Source of the DNA: Pedobacter roseus
GTDB taxonomy: Bacteria > Bacteroidota > Bacteroidia > Sphingobacteriales > Sphingobacteriaceae
DNA: 64,000 bases
Assembly: GCF_014395225.1 (NCBI RefSeq)
Contig: NZ_CP060723.1
Span: 3,100,001 to 3,164,000 of the forward strand
Reading direction: 5' to 3'
Positions 34,698-43,518 of the stretch are shown piece by piece. Below the pieces are notes generated by a model, which was not told the origin of the DNA, ran no database searches, and was given only the letters and a program-made list of their open reading frames with translations. A program made the translations under genes and the position numbers. Positions within the stretch are counted from its first letter, which is position 1. The number at the start of each line of letters is the position of its first letter.

Positions 34698-36592
34698 TGA
34701 GATATTATTTAAGTTTAGCGCTTGGGCTAACAGCCTTTAATACCGCATTTGCACAAACAGATTACGATGTGGCAAAAATTCCGGAAAGCCTGAAAAAAGA
34801 TGCAGTTGTGGTGATCAGGAATGAAGAATCTTTTTTTGATGTTAAGGGATTGGGAGCTGCAAAAATGGATTATAAAGTAGCGATGACCATTTTGAATAAG
34901 GCAGGCGATCAATATGGAGAAATGGCAGAGGTTTATGATAAATTTAGCAGCATCTATAACATCAAAGCAACACTCTACGATGCTACAGGCAAAAAGATAA
35001 AGGATTATAAAAGTTCGGATATAAAAGATCAAAGCCTGATCTCTGATTTTTCGATATTTGAAGACAACAGGCTTAAGCTTTTAAAATTTGTAAGTTTAAA
35101 CTATCCATATACCATCGAATACAGTTATAGCCAGGATTATAACGGCTTGCTTTCTTTTCCTTCGTGGCATGATTTAAAAGGCTTTGGCGTATCGGTAGAA
35201 AAATCAGCCTATACTATCCAAAAGGCCAAGAATTATAAAATGAGGTACCTCACGAGTCGTAATTTACAAACAGACTCGGTGCTGAACGGAGAAAAAATAC
35301 AGTATAAATGGAAAAGTACCAATGTTGCAGCCCTGGCAGATGAACCGCTAAGCACGGGGATAGATAACATTGCGGCATGGGTTAAAGCTTCACCTAATCA
35401 ATTCGAATATGATGGTTCTGCAGGGAATTTTGATAACTGGAAAAACTTCGGATCATGGTTATATACCCTGAACCTAGGCGGGAACAAACTTCCGGAAACA
35501 ACCAGATTGATGGTTCAGAATTTAATTAAAGATGCCAAAACGCCGAAAGAGAAAATCAAAATCCTATACAACCATTTACAGCAGAATACCCGTTATGTAA
35601 GTGTTCAGCTGGGTATTGGTGGCTTTAGGCCTATTTTAGCCGAAAAAGTGGCACAGGTAAACTACGGTGATTGCAAAGCACTCTCTAATTATATGAAAGC
35701 ATTGCTGAACGAGGCAGGTATCGCTTCAAACTTAATCGTAATTGGAAATGATATGCCTAGCCTAAACCCTGATTATTCGAGCATGGGACAAGCCAATCAC
35801 ATGATTTTATGTGTGCCACTCGAGAAGGATACTACCTTTTTAGAGTGCACCAGTCAGTACAAACCTATGGGTTTTATTGGTTACAGTAATTCTGACCGAA
35901 ATGTACTGATGGTTACCGAAAACGGAGGTAAAATTGTACATACCCCTGTTTATAATGCAAAGGAAAACTACCAGATTAGAAAAACCAAGATTATACTGGC
36001 CGAAGATGGTACAGCAGATTCCGAAATCAGATCTACTTATGCCAATGCCCAGTTTGAAGAAAATTTTCCAATGACACTGATGGAACCTGTTGAACTGAGG
36101 AAAAGAATTATTGAAGATAGTCCTATTCCGGTTGCAGCGCTAAGCAGTTATAAGTATTTGCAGGCAGATAAAACAGTTCCTGTGCTTACAGAAGAGATCA
36201 ATTTTAAAACCAATCCGATATTAACCAAAGGTGGCGATAAATTATTTCTGGTCGTAAACCAGATCAACCGTCGCGAAAGTGTACCGCTTAAAGTAGAGAA
36301 CCGAAAAACCTATTTTGCCGTTCCTTTTAGCTATAATGATGATGACGAAATCAATTATATCCTTCCAAAGGGTTATAATGTAGAATTTATCCCTAAAGAT
36401 ATTACCATTACTTCGGAGTTTGGGTCGTACAGCGCTAAATTCAGTGTAAAAGACAATATGATTGTGTATAACCGCACGCAAACCATGAACAATAAAAAGT
36501 ACCCACCAGAAAAATATGGTGAGTATGTAGATTTTTATAAAAAAATCTATCAGGCCGATAAACAAAAAGCTGTTTTAGCTAAAACCTTATAA
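34697..36592 (+). CDS. DUF3857 and transglutaminase-like domain protein
   Basis: A 631-residue exported paralogue of the preceding protein. Residues 1-19 form a signal peptide (NTAFAQ). The DUF3857 part includes FDVKGLGAAKMDYKVAMTIL, and the transglutaminase-like part has VNYGDCKALSNYMKALLNEA with the candidate catalytic Cys near residue 330, and NHMILCVPL as the His region. Residues 280-420 thus look able to act as a cysteine protease, amidase or transglutaminase on an envelope substrate, unlike the first copy. The start overlaps the previous stop by one base; the ppnP gene follows after two bases. Confidence 0.88.
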   Translation: MRYYLSLALGLTAFNTAFAQTDYDVAKIPESLKKDAVVVIRNEESFFDVKGLGAAKMDYKVAMTILNKAGDQYGEMAEVYDKFSSIYNIKATLYDATGKKIKDYKSSDIKDQSLISDFSIFEDNRLKLLKFVSLNYPYTIEYSYSQDYNGLLSFPSWHDLKGFGVSVEKSAYTIQKAKNYKMRYLTSRNLQTDSVLNGEKIQYKWKSTNVAALADEPLSTGIDNIAAWVKASPNQFEYDGSAGNFDNWKNFGSWLYTLNLGGNKLPETTRLMVQNLIKDAKTPKEKIKILYNHLQQNTRYVSVQLGIGGFRPILAEKVAQVNYGDCKALSNYMKALLNEAGIASNLIVIGNDMPSLNPDYSSMGQANHMILCVPLEKDTTFLECTSQYKPMGFIGYSNSDRNVLMVTENGGKIVHTPVYNAKENYQIRKTKIILAEDGTADSEIRSTYANAQFEENFPMTLMEPVELRKRIIEDSPIPVAALSSYKYLQADKTVPVLTEEINFKTNPILTKGGDKLFLVVNQINRRESVPLKVENRKTYFAVPFSYNDDDEINYILPKGYNVEFIPKDITITSEFGSYSAKFSVKDNMIVYNRTQTMNNKKYPPEKYGEYVDFYKKIYQADKQKAVLAKTL

Positions 36593-36594
36593 TT

Positions 36595-36876
36595 ATGATT
36601 ACCGAAAACCAATATTTTGATGGCAATGTAAAATCCTTGGGTTATGAAACCACCGATGGAAAATCGACCGTTGGCATTATTAATCCAGGAGAATATACCT
36701 TTGGTACTGCTCAAAAAGAAATTATGCAAGTTATAGAAGGTGAATTAGAAGCCCTACTTCCAGAGGCCACCGAATGGCAAAGTTTTAAAGCGGGCAATAA
36801 ATTCGAGGTTCCTGCAAATTCATCATTTAAGGTAAAAACGACTGTACAAACGGCATATTTATGCCAGTACAGGTAG
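36595..36876 (+). CDS. ppnP: Pyrimidine/purine nucleoside phosphorylase
   Basis: A 93-residue single-domain cupin of the PpnP (DUF1255) family, which splits several nucleosides with phosphate into base and ribose 1-phosphate. The family pattern is clear: NQYFDGNVKSLGYE, STVGIINPGEYTFGTAQKEI, MQVIEGELEALLP, EVPANSSFKVK and a C-terminal YLCQYR. It sits two bases after the transglutaminase-like gene and ends in a strong terminator, so it is the last gene of a three-gene operon even though the functions look unrelated. Confidence 0.93.
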   Translation: MITENQYFDGNVKSLGYETTDGKSTVGIINPGEYTFGTAQKEIMQVIEGELEALLPEATEWQSFKAGNKFEVPANSSFKVKTTVQTAYLCQYR

Positions 36877-36882
36877 TTTTAA

Positions 36883-36916
36883 AAAAAAGTCAGGTTTTTA
36901 AAAACCTGACTTTTTT
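36883..36916. terminator. Bidirectional terminator between ppnP and the M16 peptidase genes
   Basis: Perfect palindrome AAAAAAGTCAGGTTTTT and its complement, with A/T runs on both sides, seven bases after the ppnP stop and 18 before the stop of the convergent M16 gene. It can end transcription from both sides. Confidence 0.93.
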
Positions 36917-36933
36917 AATTATGCTGTTCGCAA

Positions 36934-38205
36934 TTATTTCTTCCCAATCACTACTTCCGTAAAGTTCTCTTTAATGAGGTATTTATTAGCCAACGCCAAC
37001 AATTCTTCGGCAGTAATGGTCTTCACTTTTTCGATATACCTCGTATAATAATCGTAATCCAGTCCCGAAAAATAAATATTCTTGAATTTATCGGCATGCG
37101 AAAAAACATTTTCTAAACTCCCCAGCATCGAACCCAGCATATAATTACGAACCAGGTTCAACTCCTCTTCCCCTATCAGTTCATTTTTTAAGATGTCTAT
37201 TTCTTTATAAATTTCGGTCAAAGCCGCAGCGCAAACATCAGCACCTACCTCGGTAGAAATAAACAGATAACCAGCTTGCTGCAATGATGAAATGCCCGAG
37301 CCAATGCCATAGGTATAACCTTTATCTTCACGGATATTGTTCATTAAACGCGAACCAAAATAGCCACCTAAAACGGTATTTAAGATCTGTAGTCCCGAAA
37401 AATCTTCATGTTTGCGGTTAATGGCCAGCTGACCAATCCTGATAGCAGACTGTAAAGCTTCTGGTTTTTCGGTGTAAATAGTCTGTTTTGCAGTTGCAGC
37501 GAAATCAAAACTGTTTTTAACCACATTACTCTTTTCCCAATCTTTACCAAATGCATCATTCAGCAAATTAAAACTTGCCTCATCAAACTTTCCGGAAACA
37601 ATAATGGTGCAGTTATTCGGTGCATAAGCTGCTTTAAAATATTCGATCAGGTCTTCACGTTTTAACGCGTCATAATGTTCAGCCTGTATATTTACACCAT
37701 AAGCGGTATCACCAAATAAAGCATGCGCAAACTCTTTTCTCGCAAGAATATCATTTTTCTTTAGGTTTACCTGCAGTTTTTGTTTCTGGTTTTGGATATA
37801 AATATCAAGTTCCTGCTGTGGAAACTGACTTTCTGATAAAACATCTTTCACTATAGGCAAAACCGACTTTAGGTGTTTGTTTAACGTATAAAGTGTAACT
37901 GATGATTGATCCTGAACGTATTCCGTTTGAAAAAACGCCCCATAAAAATCAATCTGCTCGGCTATCTCCTTAGAGGTTAATTTATTCGTTCCATTATTGA
38001 TCAAAGCACTTACCGCAATGGCCTGCAATGGTTTCTCCAGTTTCCAGTTTACATTTTCGAAAATAAATTCGATACGCACTAAATCCTGTTCGCCAGAATA
38101 AATGGTAAAAACGGGAACACCATTATCCAGTGCTTTTTTTTCTGGATGGATAAAATTTATAGTCGATACCTGCTTAAAATCAGGCGCCTGTTCTCTGTTA
38201 AGCAT
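36934..38205 (-). CDS. M16 family peptidase, non-catalytic subunit type
   Basis: A 423-residue M16 protein. It lacks the HxxEH zinc motif: at the place expected it reads AVSALINNGTNKLTSKEIAE. It keeps the C-terminal substrate-binding pattern SRLMNNIREDKGYTYGIGSG (Arg and Tyr near residues 285-300), characteristic of the inactive partner in bacterial heterodimeric M16 peptidases. Its start overlaps the end of the catalytic partner by eight bases, so the pair is cotranslated. There is no signal peptide. Confidence 0.92.
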   Translation of the reverse strand: MLNREQAPDFKQVSTINFIHPEKKALDNGVPVFTIYSGEQDLVRIEFIFENVNWKLEKPLQAIAVSALINNGTNKLTSKEIAEQIDFYGAFFQTEYVQDQSSVTLYTLNKHLKSVLPIVKDVLSESQFPQQELDIYIQNQKQKLQVNLKKNDILARKEFAHALFGDTAYGVNIQAEHYDALKREDLIEYFKAAYAPNNCTIIVSGKFDEASFNLLNDAFGKDWEKSNVVKNSFDFAATAKQTIYTEKPEALQSAIRIGQLAINRKHEDFSGLQILNTVLGGYFGSRLMNNIREDKGYTYGIGSGISSLQQAGYLFISTEVGADVCAAALTEIYKEIDILKNELIGEEELNLVRNYMLGSMLGSLENVFSHADKFKNIYFSGLDYDYYTRYIEKVKTITAEELLALANKYLIKENFTEVVIGKK

Positions 38206-39442
38206 TTTCTTCGGTTAAATAGTATAAAGTTGATGATGAATTTTGACTGAAAGTTTCATTAGAAATACGTTGAATATCTTCTGCTGTAACTTTTAAAAAC
38301 TCTTCGGTTTCCTGGTTCAATAAAGCAGCATCACCCAATAGCTCATAGTAAGCAAGGTTCATTGCTTTATCCAACAGGCTCATTTCAGAAAAAACAAGTA
38401 CCGATTCTACCTTGTTTTTTACCTTAGTTAATTCTGCAGCCGAAACAGGTTCTGCTTTAATTTTATCCAGTTCTGCCCAGATGGCCTTTTCTGCAGCTTC
38501 TACAGTAACACCTTCTACCAGTTTACCTTCTACAATAAACAGACCCGGATCTAAACTGCTGGATATATAGGCATTGATATCGCTAAAAAGCTGCTGCTCT
38601 TTCAACAAACTGTTGTATAAACGAGAAGATTGTCCTCGGGATAAAATATCAGATAACAAATCAAAAGCGTAATAATCCTGATTTAAACGTCCCGGCATTT
38701 TAAAAGCCATATAAATGGCGTTAAGCGGTACATTTGCCTTTACAGTTTCTGCTCTGGCTTCAGTCTGTGGCTCTTCCTGAACCAAATCGCGTACATATTT
38801 CTCACCAGCCGGAATGGGCTCAAACCATTTTTCGGCCAGTTTTTTCACATCTTCCGTTTTCACATTTCCACCCACTACCAAAATGGCATTTTGTGGGGTA
38901 TAGTGTTTTTTGAAAAATGCTTTTACATCATCCATAGTGGCATTTTCGATGTGCGAAAGCTCTTTTCCGATGGTTGCCCAACGGTAAGAGTGCTTTTTAT
39001 AAGCCAGTGGACGCAATTTTAACCAAACATCGCCATAAGGCTGATTAAGGTAACGTTGCTTAAATTCTTCGCTTACTACATTCCTTTGCGTATCTAAACT
39101 TTTTTCAGAAAAAGCTAAACTTAACATCCGGTCGCTTTCCAGCCAAAATGCAGTTTCGATGTTTTCAGCAGGTAGCGTAATGTAATAGTTGGTAATATCA
39201 TTACTCGTAAAAGCGTTGTTTTCGCCTCCTACCCTCTGCAAAGGTTCGTCGTAACTAGGAATATTAACCGACCCACCAAACATTAAATGTTCAAATAAAT
39301 GTGCAAAACCGGTTTTGTTCGGGTCCTCATCACGGGCGCCCACATCATATAAAATATTTAAAACTGCCATTGGGGTTGTAGCATCTTCATGTACTAAAAC
39401 CTTTAACCCATTGGCCAGTGTAAAACGATTAAAATCTACCAT
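38198..39442 (-). CDS. M16 family zinc peptidase, catalytic subunit
   Basis: A 414-residue metallopeptidase. The inverted zinc motif HLFEH is at residues 48-52 (H48, E51, H52), with the distal glutamate in RNVVSEEFKQRY about 75 residues later. The start MVDFNRFTLANGLKVLVHED is typical and there is no signal peptide, so action in the cytoplasm is likely. It heads an operon with the non-catalytic partner, and together they should form the closed heterodimer that cuts peptides. Confidence 0.94.
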   Translation of the reverse strand: MVDFNRFTLANGLKVLVHEDATTPMAVLNILYDVGARDEDPNKTGFAHLFEHLMFGGSVNIPSYDEPLQRVGGENNAFTSNDITNYYITLPAENIETAFWLESDRMLSLAFSEKSLDTQRNVVSEEFKQRYLNQPYGDVWLKLRPLAYKKHSYRWATIGKELSHIENATMDDVKAFFKKHYTPQNAILVVGGNVKTEDVKKLAEKWFEPIPAGEKYVRDLVQEEPQTEARAETVKANVPLNAIYMAFKMPGRLNQDYYAFDLLSDILSRGQSSRLYNSLLKEQQLFSDINAYISSSLDPGLFIVEGKLVEGVTVEAAEKAIWAELDKIKAEPVSAAELTKVKNKVESVLVFSEMSLLDKAMNLAYYELLGDAALLNQETEEFLKVTAEDIQRISNETFSQNSSSTLYYLTEENA

Positions 39443-39605
39443 ATCTAATTTTAGAACCGTAAAGATATTGTTTTAAGGGAAATTGGAAGATGGAAAATGT
39501 AAGAGGGAAGATAAAAAAACAAAACGTGCGAAAAATTACCTCTTAAAGACAACAATCTTTTACTAAAGACTGACGACTTGGGACTCGCGACTAAGGACTT
39601 TTCTT

Positions 39606-39613
39606 TATCTTTG
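39606..39613 (+). promoter_or_regulatory. -7 box of mqnC; mRNA probably leaderless
   Basis: TATCTTTG matches TAnnTTTG exactly and ends four bases before the mqnC ATG. Transcription would then begin at or next to the start codon. Upstream (39556-39600) lies a GACTTGGGACTCGCGACTA phrase. Confidence 0.65.
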
Positions 39614-39617
39614 TATT

Positions 39618-40742
39618 ATGAATACAGCCGATTTACTACACAGGGCATTACATTTTGATTTTTTAAGCCTCGAAGAAGGGGTACATTTATACCATCATGC
39701 CGATACTGCATCTTTAATGTTTGTAGCGAATGAGTTAAGAAAAATTCAAGTACCCAGTGGCAAAGTAACCTGGCAGATCGATCGTAATGTAAACACCACC
39801 AACGTTTGTATTGCAAATTGTAAATTCTGTAATTTCTTTCGCAGGCCTGGTCACGATGAGAGCTATATTACGGATATCGAAACCTATAAGGTAAAAATTG
39901 AAGAAACTTTTCGTTTGGGAGGTGATCAATTGTTACTACAAGGCGGCCACCATCCCGATTTGGGTTTGGCCTTTTATGCCGATCTTTTCAAAAAATTAAA
40001 AGAATTATATCCTGATTTAAAATTGCATGCTTTAGGTCCGCCGGAAATTGCACACGTAGCCAAGCTGGAAGGCATGACGCACACTGAAGTATTAAAAGTA
40101 CTTAAAGAAGCGGGAATGGATTCGCTGCCGGGTGCTGGTGCTGAAATTTTAAACGACCGTGTAAGGCGTTTAATTTCTAAAGGTAAATGCGGCGGACAGG
40201 AATGGCTTGATGTGATGCGTGCCTGTCACCAATTGGATATCACTACCTCTGCAACCATGATGTTCGGCCATGTTGAAACCATCGAAGAACGTTTTGAGCA
40301 TTTGGTTTGGATCCGTCAGGTACAAAGCGAAAAACCTGCTGATGCAAATGGATTTTTAGCCTTTATTCCATGGCCTTTCCAGGACGATGGTACTTTATTA
40401 AAAAGACTTCGCGGAATCAGCAACACCGTAACTGCCGATGAATACATCCGTATGATTGCCTTGAGCCGCATCATGTTGCCTAATATCAAAAATATCCAGG
40501 CCAGCTGGTTAACCGTTGGAAAAACTACCGCACAATTGTGTTTACATGCAGGTGCAAACGATTTTGGATCGATCATGATTGAAGAAAACGTAGTATCGGC
40601 CGCTGGTGCACCACACCGTTTTACCGCAAATGGTATCCAGCAATCAATCAAAGCTGCAGGTTTCGAACCACAGTTACGCGGACAGAAATACAACTACAGG
40701 GATTTACCGGAGCATTTAGAAGAGCAGGTGATTACGTATTAA
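39618..40742 (+). CDS. mqnC: Cyclic dehypoxanthinyl futalosine synthase
   Basis: Radical SAM enzyme of the futalosine route to menaquinone. The 374-residue protein has the CxxxCxxC cluster site C64-IAN-C68-KF-C71 in NTTNVCIANCKFCNFF. The blocks GGDQLLLQGGHHPDLGL, DSLPGAGAEILNDRVRR, HVETIEERFEHLVWIRQVQ and FGSIMIEENVVSAAGA are characteristic of the MqnC/MqnE group; details such as IDRNVNTTNVC and LTVGKTTAQLCLHAGANDFG point to MqnC. MqnE remains a less likely alternative. No other mqn gene is in the window; the polyprenyl synthase at 4.7 kb could supply the side chain. Confidence 0.82.
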   Translation: MNTADLLHRALHFDFLSLEEGVHLYHHADTASLMFVANELRKIQVPSGKVTWQIDRNVNTTNVCIANCKFCNFFRRPGHDESYITDIETYKVKIEETFRLGGDQLLLQGGHHPDLGLAFYADLFKKLKELYPDLKLHALGPPEIAHVAKLEGMTHTEVLKVLKEAGMDSLPGAGAEILNDRVRRLISKGKCGGQEWLDVMRACHQLDITTSATMMFGHVETIEERFEHLVWIRQVQSEKPADANGFLAFIPWPFQDDGTLLKRLRGISNTVTADEYIRMIALSRIMLPNIKNIQASWLTVGKTTAQLCLHAGANDFGSIMIEENVVSAAGAPHRFTANGIQQSIKAAGFEPQLRGQKYNYRDLPEHLEEQVITY

Positions 40743-40945
40743 GGGATGTAAAATGGAAGATGTGGGATGGAAAAGGTTGAAAATGATCAATGACCAATTT
40801 TGAACGATAAGTAGCAGGGTTTCCTAAAAGAATATTGATAGATGTTTAGATTCTTATTATGAACGCATGCATCATGAATGAAAAAACCTTCATTGCAACT
40901 CACCGATTCTGAAAATCAAACAATCCTATAAATCCTGATCAAAAA

Positions 40946-40974
40946 AGGGAAGTAAAACCAAGTTTTACCTCCCT
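40946..40974. terminator. Intrinsic terminator after the ferritin-like genes
   Basis: Stem AGGGAAGTAAAAC / GTTTTACCTCCCT (one G-T pair), loop of three bases, then a T-run on the minus strand. It lies 44 bases after the stop of the gene at 41018. Confidence 0.88.
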
Positions 40975-41017
40975 ACCTTAAACTAAACATTACCTAATCA
41001 ATAATGTAAATATTTTT

Positions 41018-41863
41018 TTAAGCTAATTTTTTACCGGTTTTGATAAATTGGTTTGCAATTGTTTTAACAGCTGCACCAGTTAAAAATTCGTCGAAACTTT
41101 CTGCTGCCTGAGTTTGTGAAGCTCCACCCAATCCATTAATTTCAATACCAGCCTGCATTGTATTTTGTTCTCCTGCATAAACAGCATCAACTGCTGAAAT
41201 TCCGGTATCGTTACCATTAGCTGCATAACTGATCCAAGGTTTTAAAGCAACACCTAGAGAAGCAGCAACCATTTGACGGATATGCGATGCGTGACGGGCT
41301 TCTACTGAGTGGATCTGTAAAGCGGTAGTTAAAACTGCATTGCCTTTTAAAATCGGCGCTTGTCCTTTATAGGCACGTACACCAGTATCTTCAAAAGCTA
41401 AGGCCACTTTTAAGAAAGTTTGATAATTACTAAAAACATCTCCAAACGCTCCTCCAGCTGTAAAATCGAAATCAGCATCTACATAACCATCAGCACCTGT
41501 AATTTGTAATGCACTTTTTAATAAATCAACGTGAGCTCTTTCATGGGCTCTAATCGTAGTGATAGCTGCATTTGAAGCTGAAGTAGGGAAAGTGATGGTA
41601 GAATTTGTTAAAGCGTGGTTGTAATAATTGTATTCAAGATACTCTAATGCTAATGCAAAATTTAATACATCATTAACTGTACTAGGGTTAGTTTGTCCAT
41701 AAGCTTTTTGGAACATTGAACCCAAAGCAAGCGGTAATGCTGCCATTGATATTTTTTTACCAACATTGAAAAAATCTTTCATTGCTGATCTACGCGGACT
41801 TAATCTTTCATAGATCTCGCCGTCCACTTTTTCTATTTCGTCTAATATATTTAAGATATTCAT
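41018..41863 (-). CDS. Ferritin-like domain protein, probably Tat-exported
   Basis: A 281-residue protein of the ferritin_2 (PCC13-62/desiccation-related) type. A twin-arginine-like sequence SPRRSAMKDF (R24-R25) precedes a weak hydrophobic stretch ISMAALPLALGSM. The ferritin-like four-helix bundle spans about residues 60-210, with ALEYLEYNYYNHAL, IRAHERAHVDLLK, ALAFEDTGVRAYKG and VEARHASHIRQM supplying the E/ExxH ligands of a di-metal centre. It follows the other ferritin-like gene by 19 bases on the same strand. Function is unknown; proposed roles of the family include metal storage and oxidative protection. Confidence 0.88.
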   Translation of the reverse strand: MNILNILDEIEKVDGEIYERLSPRRSAMKDFFNVGKKISMAALPLALGSMFQKAYGQTNPSTVNDVLNFALALEYLEYNYYNHALTNSTITFPTSASNAAITTIRAHERAHVDLLKSALQITGADGYVDADFDFTAGGAFGDVFSNYQTFLKVALAFEDTGVRAYKGQAPILKGNAVLTTALQIHSVEARHASHIRQMVAASLGVALKPWISYAANGNDTGISAVDAVYAGEQNTMQAGIEINGLGGASQTQAAESFDEFLTGAAVKTIANQFIKTGKKLA

Positions 41864-41882
41864 GATTGTTGAGTTTTAAAGA

Positions 41883-42608
41883 TTAAAGGTTGATTACGTT
41901 AATTTTGGTTTTTACATATTTTCCAGCGATTGCCAAAACTTTATCTGGTGTTAAGGCTCCATCTAATCCTGCTGAATTACTAGCTCCTAATGCTGTTAAG
42001 CTATTTAAATCAGCAAAACTTCCATTAGAAATCTGATCTCTAACCCATGCAGCGTGACGGGCTTCTACTGAAACAATTTTACCTGCCAAAACAAGATAAT
42101 CAGTAGTAGTAATGCGTACACCAGCACCATTGTAAGCAGCAACACCTAAATCTTCAAATGATTGAGCTGCAGCTAAAACACCTGAAGCACTTGTAAAATC
42201 GATACTTGAAAAATCAACCTCTAAACTGCCGATTGCTGCAGTACTCAATGCTTTTTTAAAGAATTCTCTGTGTGCAATTTCATGAAACTGAACATCTTGA
42301 AAATATGCTTTCTGGGCAGCTGTAAATGCTGCAGGTGGTGCAGAAGCAACTTTAATGTAAAATGCAGCTTCTAATTGTTCCAAAGCATAAGCATAATTCA
42401 ATACACCTACATCAGTTTTAAAATCTAATGTTGCTCCATCCATCGTTGGATTTTCGTAGCCACGGTCTTTTTTACAACCTGCCGCAACCAATGCAATAGC
42501 TGCAGCACTAGCACCTGCATACTGAAGAAAAGATCTTCTGCCCACAGTGCTGTTTAATAAACGTTCATCTTGAAGTTCATTTTTTGTTTCTAGTTCATTG
42601 TTTTTCAT
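41883..42608 (-). CDS. Ferritin-like domain lipoprotein, Tat-exported
   Basis: A 241-residue paralogue of the following gene. The leader combines a Tat motif VGRRSFLQY (R24-R25) with a lipobox LVAAGC (C45), so a folded lipoprotein exported through Tat is expected. The ferritin-like helices are seen as YALEQLEAAFYIKV, FHEIAHREFFKKAL, AAQSFEDLGVAAYNG and SVEARHAAWVRDQ, with glutamate and ExxH ligands preserved. It is the first gene of the two-gene operon, transcribed divergently from the LytTR regulator gene with a 124-base gap. Confidence 0.9.
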   Translation of the reverse strand: MKNNELETKNELQDERLLNSTVGRRSFLQYAGASAAAIALVAAGCKKDRGYENPTMDGATLDFKTDVGVLNYAYALEQLEAAFYIKVASAPPAAFTAAQKAYFQDVQFHEIAHREFFKKALSTAAIGSLEVDFSSIDFTSASGVLAAAQSFEDLGVAAYNGAGVRITTTDYLVLAGKIVSVEARHAAWVRDQISNGSFADLNSLTALGASNSAGLDGALTPDKVLAIAGKYVKTKINVINL

Positions 42609-42732
42609 AGTAATCTATGTTTAGTGGTTTTGAATTCGTTTGATGATACATACGTGACAATCAGAACACTGGTTTTTTCTATTTGCATTTTTTTTTGTAA
42701 AGGCATTTTAATACATTCACCAACCTATAACT

Positions 42733-43518
42733 ATGACTACACTAAAAGCCATTATTGTTGATGATGAGGAGTTTGCCCGATCATCATTGTTTTTTTTACT
42801 GCAACAGAACTGTGCACAGGTAGAAATTACGGGCATAGCAAGGTCGGTTGCTGAAGCGAAGGATATTTTAGCACATCATCCTATAGACTTAATTTTTCTG
42901 GACATTGCCATGCCCGGGGGCAATGGTTTCGACCTGATCCCCGATGCACAAAAACACAATGCAGCTGTTATATTTACCACAGCTTACGATCAGTATGCCC
43001 TAAAAGCAATCAAAGCCAATGCACTCGATTATTTGCTGAAACCAATTGATATCGACGAGCTTAAAACAGCTGTAGAAAAGGTTTTTCAGCACATTAAATT
43101 GTTTAAAGGTCAGAATGAAAACGATGAAAGAATCAATAATCTTGCCTCTAGTTTAAGTTCAAGAACCGAAATCAGGAAGCTTACCTTACCCTATGGGCAG
43201 GGCTTTAAAATGATCGATATTGATGATATTATTTACATCGAGGCAGACAGTAATTATTCTATCGTACACTTAAATAACCACGATAAAATTACCGTTTCGA
43301 AAGTTTTAAGGGAGTTTGAAGAACTTTTACCAGGCGATCAGTTTGTAAGGATTCACAAATCGAGTATCATCAACCTCAACCACTTAAAAGAATATAATTC
43401 TAAAAACGGACTTCAGGTTTTCCTGAAAAATGGTGAAAGCATCAACATTTCGAGAAGAAGGGCAAGCGATTTTTTTGAAAAAATAAAATTATTTACCAAA
43501 GCAAACAGTGATCATTAA
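42733..43518 (+). CDS. LytTR-type response regulator
   Basis: A 261-residue two-component regulator. The receiver domain (about 1-120) has the acidic pair in VDDEEFARS, the phosphoacceptor Asp near residue 57 in IFLDIAMPGG, and the Thr/Lys of FTTAYDQYAL and LLKPID. The LytTR DNA-binding domain (about 155-255) contains YGQGFKMIDIDDIIYIEADS and FVRIHKSSIINLNH. It is translationally coupled to the following kinase gene and lies divergent from the ferritin-like operon. Confidence 0.95.
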   Translation: MTTLKAIIVDDEEFARSSLFFLLQQNCAQVEITGIARSVAEAKDILAHHPIDLIFLDIAMPGGNGFDLIPDAQKHNAAVIFTTAYDQYALKAIKANALDYLLKPIDIDELKTAVEKVFQHIKLFKGQNENDERINNLASSLSSRTEIRKLTLPYGQGFKMIDIDDIIYIEADSNYSIVHLNNHDKITVSKVLREFEELLPGDQFVRIHKSSIINLNHLKEYNSKNGLQVFLKNGESINISRRRASDFFEKIKLFTKANSDH

